Source: Paragordius varius
Taxonomy: Eukaryota > Nematomorpha
Reading direction: 5' to 3'
DNA length: 64,000 nucleotides
NCBI GenBank assembly: GCA_964247055.1
Contig: OZ176054.1
Location: forward strand, 2,480,001-2,544,000
Shown here: positions 1 through 10,805 of the stretch, one piece after another
How positions within the stretch are numbered: the stretch's first letter is position 1
Layout of the letters: each line of letters starts with the position of its first letter
The notes under the pieces: model-generated
Told to the model about the DNA's origin: nothing
The model's database searches: none
What the model saw: the letters and a program-made list of their open reading frames with translations, nothing else
Position numbers and translations under genes: made by a program

Positions 1-414
1 ACTATATTTATCAGAAAAACTATTGTAATTAAGGTTGAACCCATAGATTGTAATGTTTGTATGTCGTTTTAAGTTATTTTTTAGCTTTTTTTTACCAAAT
101 TTAGGTACGCTTTTTGATATATGGTACTAATTTTAGTTATTCTCAATACAAATTGGCTTAAGGTGAACATGAAGAGCTTTTTAAATTACAAAATTTTGAT
201 AAAAAAAATAATTTATAGATAACAATATTATTAATAAATGTTACATTGTAAACAAAATACCGATTTTTTTCAAAAAAACAGCTAATATAATTTCCGCGAA
301 ACTATCTTTGGAGTGTTTTTTTGCTCCAAAAAAAGTATCCCCCAAAATTAAATGGTTTTGATCCTATAAAAACGTATCTAATCCATGGTTTTTAATTTCA
401 AACAATTTTTGTAG
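1..414. other. Intron or upstream sequence of the maltase gene
   Basis: AT-rich sequence with no recognisable exon. It ends in a good acceptor (TTTTTGTAG, to 414) just before the first visible maltase exon, so at least its right part is intron; the exons for the earlier catalytic regions must lie left of the window. Confidence 0.6.
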
Positions 415-1468
415 GAACGGTATAGATTGTATACAAGAGATCCTGAACGTTCACCCATGCAATGGAGTTCGGAATCTATGGCCGGTTTTACTACAGCAAA
501 TTTTTCTTGGTTACCCGTGAATCCAGATTACACCCACAAAAATGTTGAAGTATTATTCTTTCAAACGGTAATTTTTTAGACGCAAAAAAATGTGTCAGAA
601 AGTCACCTAAACACCTTTCGAAAATTGATGAAACTTCGAAAAAATCCTGAGTTTCAAACCAAAAATTTGGCATTCGGCCCATGTACTGAACACATTTTCA
701 CTTTTGTCCGAACTATGCCTCTAGAACAAAAAAGCAAACCTAATCAGTATTCAGGGTATATTTATAATGAGTTTTATTATTACATTTAATAAAATATACA
801 GGTTTAATTTAATTAACTACTACTTAAACTATCTCATAAAAAGCGCTCAGATGATGAAAAAAAGTTGAATAAATAAAATGTCATATTTTTAGAATAATTT
901 ATGGAGGAAAATAAAACTGATTAATTGAAAATTAATCAAAAAAAATATATTTTGAGATTTATACCTGATTTAGATACCTGATTATACTAAACTTGGGCCG
1001 TGAACCGGACATTTTTCCAAATTTATCGGGCAGTATTTTAGCGGACTCTAAAGTCCCTGTCGGAAAACCCTTAACTCTTGTTCTAAAAACACCTAACGTA
1101 TCCCAACAATCCGTAAGCAATAATGAAGAAACAAATATTAGTAATTCCACAGAATTTTTGGATCATGTCAATTTGGAAGTGGGATCGAGGATGATATTAA
1201 TAGCTCAGGATAATCAAAAACCTTCTGATGAATTTGAAAATGTTGAAAGCATAGCCTACCTATATGAAATATATAATGACCCTCCATTAATTGCCTCGGT
1301 TGATATTAAAGAGATATTTTTAATATTGTTACAAAAATAGATACTTGGATTGCGATATATATTATTATATATTTTTAGTTGAAAGAAACAACTTCCAATG
1401 TATCAAAGCCTCTGCATAAATTGATATTAAACCCAGGCGATGGTTACATATTTGGATGGGGGCATTAA
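415..1468 (+). CDS. Maltase / alpha-glucosidase, GH13 family, 3' part
   Basis: Secreted or membrane-bound arthropod-type alpha-glucosidase, hydrolysing maltose and other alpha-1,4-glucosides. Model: exons 415-549, 580-755, 974-1298, 1379-1468, giving about 241 aa of the C-terminal half. Exon 1 carries the family signature [10 protein letters not shown] followed by WLPVNPDY and NVE. Exon 2 has the [14 protein letters not shown] helix segment. Exon 3 opens with [12 protein letters not shown], the beta-strand of the C-terminal domain, and exon 4 ends [19 protein letters not shown], matching the usual terminal LxPGxxxxF pattern. All junction phases agree (0, 2, 0). The exon 3 donor at 1299 is the least certain. 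The join from 549 to 580 needs a 30-nt intron. The N-terminal catalytic part is outside the window. The family assignment is from remembered motifs, not a search. Confidence 0.85.
550..579 (+). other. Candidate 30-nt intron in the maltase gene
   Basis: Between codons NVE and [11 protein letters not shown] lie 30 bases that begin GTATTA, end TTTTAG and contain an in-frame stop at their end. Family members run straight from NVE into a short linker and the SHLN helix, so removing exactly this stretch restores the expected protein. The length is a multiple of three, so an inserted sequence in a non-functional copy is an alternative. Confidence 0.55.
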
Positions 1469-2039
1469 CGAGCAATACATATATACAAAAATGCAATAAA
1501 ATTTTAAAGCATATATAACCTTACTTTTACTTTAATAAATAATAATTTCCTAATTTCTTAGTCTTTTATGAGAGAGTATTAATAGAGTTTTTAAAAGCGC
1601 GGTAATTTTTTTTGTAAACCGCTCTGATTAAATGAAATCTACGTCCAGAAAAAATTGGATATTATGTAGTTTTTTATTTAAATTTTTAGAAAAACCAATT
1701 TTATAACAAAGAGAAAATACTGGGCGCATAGCATCATCAGATATAACATAAATGAAATCAAATATCAAATACTTATTTGAAAAAAGAATTATTTCAAAGT
1801 TTTTCATAAATATTTATATTTACGTCGCAGATGGTACAAAAGATCCCATAATAACCATATATACCAGGTGCATTCCTAAGTTATTACCGGTTTAACTTAG
1901 AGAAGACGCCATAGCAAAGTACTCAGACGATTAATTTGATATATACCCCATATTTATTAATTTGACAAAATACGACAAACACACACAAATTAGGTTCACC
2001 AATAATATATTTATCGTTCAGTAATGGTGTCGAATTTTT
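1469..2039. other. Intergenic, nothing recognised
   Basis: 3' UTR of the maltase gene at the left, then AT-rich sequence up to the mariner remnant. No open frame or repeat identified. Confidence 0.5.
1495..1500 (+). terminator. Poly(A) signal of the maltase gene
   Basis: AATAAA 27 bases after the stop codon, the first canonical signal downstream. Confidence 0.5.
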
Positions 2040-3000
2040 GCCTGAAAAGGAACGTTTGCGGTAAGCCTTGGCATCAGGAGAAAAAGGCTGTATGAATATA
2101 TCGTTAGAAACATATGGTGAACATGCTTTATCGATTACATATGAAACATGGTTTCGAAATATTAAAAGTTATGATTTGAAAGACACACAACTGTGAAGAC
2201 GCTAAATTTCTATATTTATTAAGTGATGTTCAACTTAAACTTAAAAATTGGTCGTAGAAGTATTACATGTATCACAAAAAATTAATAGTCGTCTAGGGAC
2301 AATGCTAAAAACCAACAATAGGTAAATAAGTGCCCCACAATTTAAATGAACGTCAAATCGAAAATCGCAAAATGACTTGTTCTGCTTCAATGTCACTATA
2401 AGATATCATATTTGAATCAAATTGGGACTGGTAATGAGTAATTTATTTATATGGTTAATCCAAAGCGTGTATTCGTGGCTTTCATCTTTTCGCTTCTGCA
2501 AGGTGGGACCAAAGCGGGTGTATGATGAACTTTTAAACCCACGAAGAATACACACAACTATCGCTAACAAATACTTAATAAAAACCATGCATTCACAAAA
2601 CAACCGGAATGAGCCAGAAAACATGGCAAATCGATTTTGCTACATGATAAAGCTTCGGCTCGCAAAGAAAAATCAGTTGGAGACATAAAATTGCTCGAGA
2701 AATTTTCCCGCATCCACTAACTCTCGTGACCTGGCGCAATCCGATTAATGCATCTTTGTATCAATAGGGCTCCGCAGAACGAACTTCCATATTTTTGAAG
2801 ATTTTGGATAGGATTGACCAATGGTAAAAGTCAATCATTTTTTATGTCCCTGCATACAGAGATTACATGAGAGATGTGCAAAATGTGTAGAAGCAGATGT
2901 ACAATAAAAAGATGATAAATTTCGTTTCAAAATTACGAGTGTTTTTACCAAAACAGTGGTCAAACCTTATGAATAGACCTGGAAAATAGACTACCGAATA
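2040..3000 (+). mobile_element. Degenerate mariner-type transposon
   Basis: Decayed transposase readable in pieces on the plus strand. An early piece reads SLETYGEHALSITYETWFR, like the ICETYG..ALS...C..WF helix-turn-helix region of mariner transposases. The middle piece (about 2422-2688) reads YSWLSSFRFCKVGPKRVYDE, then LLNPRRIHTTIANKYLIKTM, matching the family's W..PG, YELL.PG.T...YR..L order of motifs. Several stops and frame changes separate the pieces. Terminal inverted repeats were not identified, so the ends are approximate. Confidence 0.65.
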
Positions 3001-3227
3001 ATAATCCCTTTTGGTAACTCGAGCAAAAAATCTACAATGGAATATGAAACAAATTAAATATTAAATGTTGATTGATTGAAAATATTTTTTATTAGGATAT
3101 AATGATGATAAATACCTGCCTTTATAATAATGAACCAACAATCATCAATGTTATGTTTTATTTTTTAAATCGATAAGTGCAAAAAAAATACTCCAATATA
3201 CATAAATTTATTGGTTTTATGGACCAA

Positions 3228-4106
3228 AAACTAAAGCAAGGACACCCACACAATGCCGATGAAATCTTAAAGAAACAAAATTTTATAGATGAGACTCCAT
3301 CCCAAGGACCGCCAGCTCCCAGAGTAAGGCAAAGATCCTACGTTATTACCCTAGAGGAGGACGAAGAACCGCCAAACAGTGTTTTAGGTCATCACCATGA
3401 TCGCAAAACCGATTCACATGTTCAATTCTTTACGGCAGAAGCGAACAACAATAATACCAATAATGTTAATTCAACACCCACTTCAAAAATTTCTACCCCA
3501 TTTTCCGAGACTAATGTGGTGGCGACACAGAACGTTGCTTCAGACACGGGAACGAACAATGCCAAAGCTGGTTCATTTATGATGCACAGAATCAAAAAAC
3601 ATTTGGATGTCATCAGTGAGAATTTGGAAAAGGTTTCGAAGGAACACACTCTGGCTAAAGAGGACTTATACAAGCTGGTGTTTGAGGTGAGTGAAAAGGA
3701 GGCCATGTTGGACACTCTTAATGAACGAATGTATGAAATGGTAATGGGACAATCTAACCATTTATACCAAGCATACAATATACCAAACACTAATGATGTG
3801 AATAAGGATAAAAGTGGGATATTTGAAAGCTGGTATAGATTTTTTATGGCTTTGAGGGAGTGTTTTAGCAAAGAACAAACGAGTGAACCAGAGAGACTAC
3901 AAATTTTGGAATTTTGTCAACTCTTTTATAAATCCTTGCTGATTGATAAACACGTCTTAAACATTATATTTGATCAACAAATCGAAATCAATAGAATAGA
4001 TGCGATTAAAATTCAGGCTTACGATCAAAGCAATCAAAAACTCATGGATGTGAATAAACAAATGAAGGAAGAATTAAATAATATACCATTACCATCATCG
4101 AAATAA
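3228..4106 (+). CDS. Single-exon coiled-coil protein, function unknown
   Basis: Open frame of 292 aa from the ATG at 3228; the frame is open upstream to 3177 without another ATG, so an upstream exon joined at the AG of 3175-3177 is possible. The N-terminal third is polar (MDQKLKQGHP, then APRVRQRSYVITLEEDEEPP), followed by an Asn/Thr-rich linker. From about residue 115 it looks helical: RIKKHLDVISENLEKVSKEH continuing into EDLYKLVFEVSEKEAMLDTL, a likely coiled coil, then a compact segment with WYRFFMALREC and a second helical stretch to the C-terminus. GC content and codon use stand out from the flanks. I do not recognise the family; the shape suggests an adaptor or cytoskeletal protein, but that is only inference. 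Confidence 0.7.
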   Translation, partial: KLKQGHPHNADEILKKQNFIDETPSQGPPAPRVRQRSYVITLEEDEEPPNSVLGHHHDRKTDSHVQFFTAEANNNNTNNVNSTPTSKISTPFSETNVVATQNVASDTGTNNAKAGSFMMHRIKKHLDVISENLEKVSKEHTLAKEDLYKLVFEVSEKEAMLDTLNERMYEMVMGQSNHLYQAYNIPNTNDVNKDKSGIFESWYRFFMALRECFSKEQTSEPERLQILEFCQLFYKSLLIDKHVLNIIFDQQIEINRIDAIKIQAYDQSNQKLMDVNKQMKEELNNIPLPSSK

Positions 4107-4134
4107 AAAAATTTAACTATGGTAAAAACTTAAC

Positions 4135-4140
4135 AATAAA
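4135..4140 (+). terminator. Poly(A) signal of the coiled-coil gene
   Basis: AATAAA 29 bases after the stop; a second AATAAA overlaps the stop codon itself (4102-4107). Confidence 0.45.
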
Positions 4141-7100
4141 TGTTTTATTGGGCAAAATACTGACTATAAAGATTTTAGTGGTATAATTGGGCTTTTTATG
4201 TTTTGAAATTTACTAAAAAATCGGATTTTGCCATAAAGATTTAAAGGCAGTTAAATGCTTGTGTTTAATGTTTAGCGTCAATACGGTTCTAATTTGCTAT
4301 AAAATACATGTTTAAAAACACTCCCCTATATAATTTTTAATTTCCTTACTTGAATGCTAAAAATATTAATTATGTATATAGAAGTGAACCGCACAACTGC
4401 AATCAATATTATAGAGCATAATTAAATAAAACTAATTTGGAATCTAATTAGTGGCAAATGGAAATCCGAAAACTAAATATTTTTAGTTCTAAAGCTTACA
4501 AGTCATTTAAAATTCAAATTTTCACTATAAAACGAAAATAGCGCACCTTATGATTTATTAGGTTGAAAGTAAATGGTATAAATCCAATTCGTTAGTGTAT
4601 AATTTTAAATATCCCGATATCAAATCAATGTTTGTTTTAAAGGGTAATTTTTTGTATCTGCTCCAGAAGTTTGGAAAAAGTGCCACAATGGTTTGTTAGC
4701 CTTTATATTCATTAAAAATTAGTGATTATCCGCTTTGGTCCTGGTTTAAAGTATTTTTTTGTCGATGTTTTCGGTTTGTTTGATAATGGTTACAAGGATT
4801 TATATTAAGAAAAAATGGTTTCGTTTTCACTTTAAAAGGGCCAATTATAAACAACCATATATTGTGTGCGACGTTTCATTAAAAACCTAAACAAAACACA
4901 TACTTTTTGTAGAAATTATAAAAAATTAAAAAGTATTTTGTGGATCCATTGAGAGTCCAGATTCCGAAATTATTTTTGAATTTTTGCCAAAATGGTTTTT
5001 GTGTTCCGATATAGTTATATAACAAAACTTGTCTTATTTCATGTATTTTAAATCTGTAAACATTTACCAGTTAAATTGAATAAATTTAATTTTTGATTAG
5101 CCTTGGTCTATCGCCATTTTAACGTTTAAAACTCTCTAACCCGAGTTTAAATGGTAAAAACATTTTTACTTTGAGTTAAAATCTTACTCCTTAAACGTCT
5201 TTAAATTAACAGTGTCCATAACATACGACGGAGCATTTATATCAACCATGTTTTTTAATAAAAATGGATTATCTTGAGATGTTTGACCTAAAACTATATC
5301 AATAATTCCAAATCGACCTATGATCCCTAAAAAATGGACTTCAGCACAAAAATTGTGGGTAAAAATACATAACTATAATTTATTTTTCAATTTAAACATA
5401 AATAATAATTAAACATTGGTAAGCTTGTATTGCACACAGATTTATAAAATATATAAGTATAAAATTTTGTGGTTAAAATAATATTAAATATTGGCTATGT
5501 GATGAGACTATAAAGTTTATTATTATCGTATAAAATACATGGAATAATATATATGGTGAATTATGCAATTGGAGGATTATACCATGTTAGTAAGGCTTTT
5601 CGCTATATAATTAAAATAGGCTTTGAAATCGCAGGTTTCTTCGCCTTCTTCTATAAGGCACTAAATTGGGATACATAAATAAATGTTAAACATATATATA
5701 CAATTTTTTTGTCCTTATTAAATTAAAATTACGGTTATGACTGAATTCATATTAATATCCTTAAATAATTTGCTCTTAAATGAAACGTATCAAATTGGTT
5801 TTGAATGGTGTATCGGTCAATACCGCTCAAATATTTATTTTGCCTGAAAACTTTTTTTAAACTTGAAAAATACTATTTTTTCGGAAAAACTATGTAAGAA
5901 TGTGTCAAGTTTGATTACACACAGCAATTAGCCCGGCGGGTTTCACACTATATAGGAGTGCATTAAATTTGATCAGCGCTGATAAAGAAATAAGTCTTCC
6001 TGGGTATATGCTGTTCTTTGGTTTTTATATTTGTTAAAAGTATTTTATAGTTTTAACTTCCTCATTATCCACAATATGGGCCAAACATATGTAATAAAAA
6101 AATCTAATTAATTTTCATGACTAAAATAATAAGAGTTGTGGGAGCAAAAAAGTATTTATTTGATAACTTGTAAAGTTCAACATCTTATAATGAGAATATT
6201 AAATTACCAACCAATCTAATCTATTATAAGAAAAATAATTTTAATGAAGACGTCTAGTCTTAATAAGAATGGCTATTTTATTTATGAGGTATGATAGATT
6301 TGCATATAAATTACCAAATTTGAATGAGGGCTTTAAACATGACTTGTATGAAAGAAAGAAATAATAATTATTTCAAATTATTTTTTATTTTTATTATCTG
6401 TTTCCCATATAAAAATAAAATTAATTATCTAATATATCTAAGTAAACGTGTCGATAATAACATTTTATGGATGTTTTTGAGTCAGAGGGATGTTTTTTAA
6501 GTTTACCATTCAAAGCATGTTGAATAAATAATTATCTCTGTTAAACTCTAAATTTTTTTAGATACTTGAATACAAATCATCTACAGTTAATATCCTAGAT
6601 TAATAAAGGTAGGTTGGCTTGACTTAAAATCGGGTTAATTTCCGCTTTTACATAATTCCATTTAACGAGGGGTTGGGTATAATACACATAGATGACTAAT
6701 TATATTTTTAATCAAAATTTTTTGGCAATGTTTTTTTTTATTTTGCATGAGATCGTAGATCCTGAAATTCTTAAGTTCCAGCGCAATTAAAATGTGATTC
6801 TAAAATAACCATTTGTCAAACCTAATTATATAACAAACATTGTTGCTATTATATATAATAGCCCGTAAGTATGTATTTTTTGATTATGGTAAAAAGCGCC
6901 ATTGTGAGTTGTTAGGATTATTGACGGCAAGTTTTTAATATAAATTAAAATATGAAAAATGGTTAATTAGGTTTGGGTATGAAAACATTCAAGCAGAATA
7001 TTATTAATGATATTTTCTTCTAAAATATTTTAAAAATATGAAATATTTTCTGAAAAAGCATATTATTTGAAAATCATATATTTCATAAAACAGTTTAGGA

Positions 7101-9206
7101 TCCGTGGTTATGGTTTAAAACGGTTACGGATTTCTCTTTTATTCTTTCTAACGCTTTCAAAATATATAATGGCTCTCCTCTTCGGTTTCCGAAAATAGGA
7201 TAGAAACAGAGAAAACTGAACTATAGATAAACACAAAATTATCAAAATTTTGTCCAATGCGCAAAAAATAGCGTTAAGAAAAGTTTTTATTAATAGCGAA
7301 TGCATTGCAAATAGGGTGGTCCATTTATTATCCGTTAAAATAATACTATCCATTAACGCATATGAAAAATTAAAATAAGTTTAAAAAACTATTAAATAAA
7401 TTAAATTTATTCAAAAGAAATTTTCATAGAGATATATCATTATCAAAATTTACACAAAACATGCAACGCCACCCACCTTTTTTATCAACTGTACCACCAA
7501 ATTCTCAAATTTCGTTTTTTACATAAAGGTTTATATTAGCATAAGTGCTTTAATAAATTCCGTTTCGCATTAAAATACGCAAAATATATTTGTATCATAT
7601 TACAAAATGAGTGGTGAGATTCACAGTATAGTTTTCTTAGTTAATTAAAATTAGAGTTGGTATTATGAAGAAGGAGAAGCCATAAGAAATTAATCAGATA
7701 GAGAGAATCCTGTAATGTTCATGTTTTTGTCCTTAAGCTACTTAGTAAGGCTTAATTATCAGGAGCTAACATCTCCCGTAAGATTCTCAAAAAATAATTA
7801 AAAAGCAATTTTTTACCCAACCTATATCCATAAAAATTTTATCATTATTTTTTGGAAAATATTGTGAAAGGATGAGAACTAAGTAATATAAATCTTCTTT
7901 TCTCCTGCAGCCTAAATATTTTGTATAATCCAATAGCTAAAATAAATATGCATGATGTTTGTGGCTGTACTTATAATCATCCAAAACGCGTAGAAGGCAA
8001 ATCCTAAGTTAATTAAAATTGAAGGAATACTTACAACTAAAATTAACGTCAGCCATAATTTTAGAAAGAGAAAGCAAATTTTGATATAAAAGGGTAATTT
8101 AATGGTTTGCGAAAACTTAATATATAAGTTATTTTATTTTCAATTAAATTATACAGTTAACCCTCTTTTTATGTGGTTCATTTTTGTGAGTTCACCCATT
8201 TTTTCCTTTAATTATAAATAATAGATGTTTTTCTCTTTTTATGTGCGTTCGCATGTTTTTCACAAAAAAGGTTTGATTGTACCAATAAAAATGCATATGG
8301 GCCTATTATACAACCAATGTAGAAGGTGAGTTTTTGTTGATATTAATTCATATTTCCTGGGCAGGGTATAATAAACTCTAAATCAAATCCAAAGTTCTTA
8401 TAAAAACATTTACCAGTCCTCGCTATGAATCAATAACACCTAGTAGTTTATGTTATTTCTTAAATGAAATATGCATTAGTCTGGTGACTGGCAAAAAATA
8501 TTCAATACCTTTGAAAACAAAAATAAAACGCGAGCGCAAATACCATATTAATAAGGCTGAAATATTGAAATGATGATTTCTTTGAAACCATTCAACTAAC
8601 GTAATTTGTTTCCAAAATATTTTCTTTGAAATGTCTTAAGATAGGTTCCATTTTATATTCTATATTCCGGCAACTATTAAGTAGAAATTTCATATTCTAT
8701 GATTAAATATTTTATGCAAATATTCAAGATTAGTATTGGCAGCAAAGGAAATTTTTATACCCTGATATACAGTATTGAGAATGTAGATTTTTATTATACT
8801 CTTTGTTTTCTTAAGTAATTGAAATCTGACTTTTTTGCATATTAACTAGGTCCGTTTCATATACTATATGTCAAAAAGTTTCTTTCGTAAAAAGATTTTG
8901 AAATGTTTAATTAAAGAAGGATACTACTCTCAGACATATTTTAATTTAATCCAAAATAAAATGCTGATCTCTTCTATTTTGCTCAGTATATGTGAATAAA
9001 TTTAACAGAATAAACCAAACAACGTAATTGATTCTTAATTCTAGAGTAAATTTATCTTAGAATACAAAAATAGTTCGCCACAAATATTAAGAAAAAAAAT
9101 ATATACCCCTTGTTAGTGTGTATATAAAATAAAGAAAAATTCAATTAGAGATAAGTGTAATTGGCTCATAAAATTTTAGAAAAATAGGAGTTAAGAATAT
9201 ATCTAT
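4141..9206. other. Gene-poor AT-rich region
   Basis: About 5 kb with no exon, RNA gene or intact repeat that I can support. The only longer frame (7108-7353, minus, 81 aa, two hydrophobic stretches) has no recognisable motif and no splice context. Confidence 0.5.
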
Positions 9207-9464
9207 CCGAGACTTTATGTGCGGCACCCGAAAAATTTGGAGATCCATAATAAAAAAAATATGCTCACAAAATCTAAAAAATTGATATTTACTAATACAT
9301 TTTTTAAATAAGTTTATCTATCCAATTCGCAACAACTTGAAAAATTGCTCTATTGTGTTTGCATTTTACAGTTTTATGTTTGAAATCTAATAAATTCCTT
9401 ATGAATGCCCATATATATTTCGAATGCGACTCGCCGGTTTTTTAAGTCAATCGAACACCCCCTG
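9207..9464. mobile_element. Old hAT-type MITE copy
   Basis: Decayed copy of the family seen best at 23986-24252 and 32638-32914. It shares with the latter a run through GAAAAATTTGGA, ATTGTGTTTG..TTTGCA and CCATATATATTTCGAAT, and ends AACACCCCCTG, the degraded terminal repeat. Confidence 0.5.
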
Positions 9465-9669
9465 ATCAAAGAGTATATTAAAAAATTGAAAAACCTTTTA
9501 AATAACTTTCAGGACCCGCTGTCAGGTTCAAAAACTTTTAAAAATTTTATTTTAAATAAACATAAAATAGTATATTTTGGTTAACAAATTAAACTCAACA
9601 ATGAATATTTTTCTTTAATAAACAAAAACAACTTTCCCTTGTCCAAAATCTTTAAAATAAATTTTATTT

Positions 9670-9909
9670 TCAAAATTTTATAAAAATTAACCATCCAAAA
9701 CCTCTGTCACAAGATCCATCGAGGCAATTATCGTCATCATAATATCCGTCATTGATTAAGGAAGCGATTCTGTAGAGTCGTGGTAAAAAACTTTTTTTCC
9801 CACTCGTGTGCAAGGTGAAAGCTTGATTTTGAACAATCAGGTGACCCGAAAACATGATAAAATATAGCAGGATTACACACCAAGAGGCACTAACACTTTT
9901 TGAAACCAT
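9670..9909 (-). CDS. Candidate small secreted peptide precursor
   Basis: Open frame of 79 aa on the minus strand. It begins with a convincing signal peptide (hydrophobic CVILLYFIMF core, likely cleaved near QNQA), followed by FTLHTSGKK, SFLPRLYRIASLINDG, an acidic YYDDDN and CLDGSC. The KK pair before SFLPRL looks like a prohormone cleavage site, and SFLPRL resembles the FxPRL ending of pyrokinins, but the Gly needed for amidation is absent (Tyr follows). A GT at 9693-9692 (in CDRG) could be a splice donor. No known precursor was recognised; it may be chance. Confidence 0.28.
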   Translation of the reverse strand: MVSKSVSASWCVILLYFIMFSGHLIVQNQAFTLHTSGKKSFLPRLYRIASLINDGYYDDDNCLDGSCDRGFGWLIFIKF

Positions 9910-10522
9910 ATTATCCTCTTTATATTTCTTTGCAAGGAATATTGTAAAAGGGGATTATTTAGAATTAAAGGGTTTTGAAAATGAAGGATGCGTTAAAGAT
10001 TAAAACGAGGCAAAATTTAGCGGGAATGATTTTAAAAAGGAGTATTAAGTTTTTTCAATGAATAAGCAAAATATTAAAGATGTAACAAAAAATAAATCCA
10101 AAATTATAAAATGGTTGGTATTGGTTGTTTAAGCTGCTTTAAATACCACCAAAATTAGATGTGTATTTATATATCTGTAAGTATAATAATATGGTGTCAG
10201 CAAAAAAATGGTATAAATCTTTAACTCTCTATATCTATAAGAGTATCTAAAAAATAATTATTTTGGATAGATAATAATCAAAATAAAAAATGGATTATAA
10301 ATTTATGGTATCAATACAAAAATATTTTATCATAAAATATAAATAGACCAGGTCCCTCAAAATTATCAATTTTGTCCCAATTTATGAGATTTATAGGAAT
10401 CATAATGTTGACTGATTATGAAAATGCAGCCTAATATTAAAAATGCTCTTAAACCTATATTATAATATTTGTTAAAAAAATACAATCAATTTAAAATTGT
10501 TTTGTTAACGCATATTTTAGAC

Positions 10523-10805
10523 CAGGGCGTCCAACAAATGTTGCACGCCGTATTTTCAACTTAAAAAATCAAGCGCGCCCCATGTGAAATAACATGGGCA
10601 GTGATAAAATTTTATTAAATTTTAACCATAATACTATGAAATACTAACACAACAATCCTTCTAGTTCTTTCGTTATCATTGAATAAACTTATTCAGAAAT
10701 TTTGTATAGGAAATATCAATTTTCTTAAATTTTTTTTAACATATTTTTGCAAATTATTAATTTCCAAATTCCGCGGACAGCACATGAGCGCTTCTGTTTC
10801 AGACA
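10523..10805. mobile_element. Old hAT-type MITE copy
   Basis: Starts CAGGGCGTCCAAC, one change from the CAGGGGTGTCCAAC terminus of the 23986 copy, and contains an interior TTGTATAGGAAATATCAATT segment like that in the 26010 fragment (TTGTTTAGGAAAATCAAATT). The right end is blurred. Confidence 0.5.

Noticed and set aside
7108-7353. 81-codon minus-strand frame with two hydrophobic stretches
   Set aside because: No family motif, no signal peptide logic, no splice context; probably chance.
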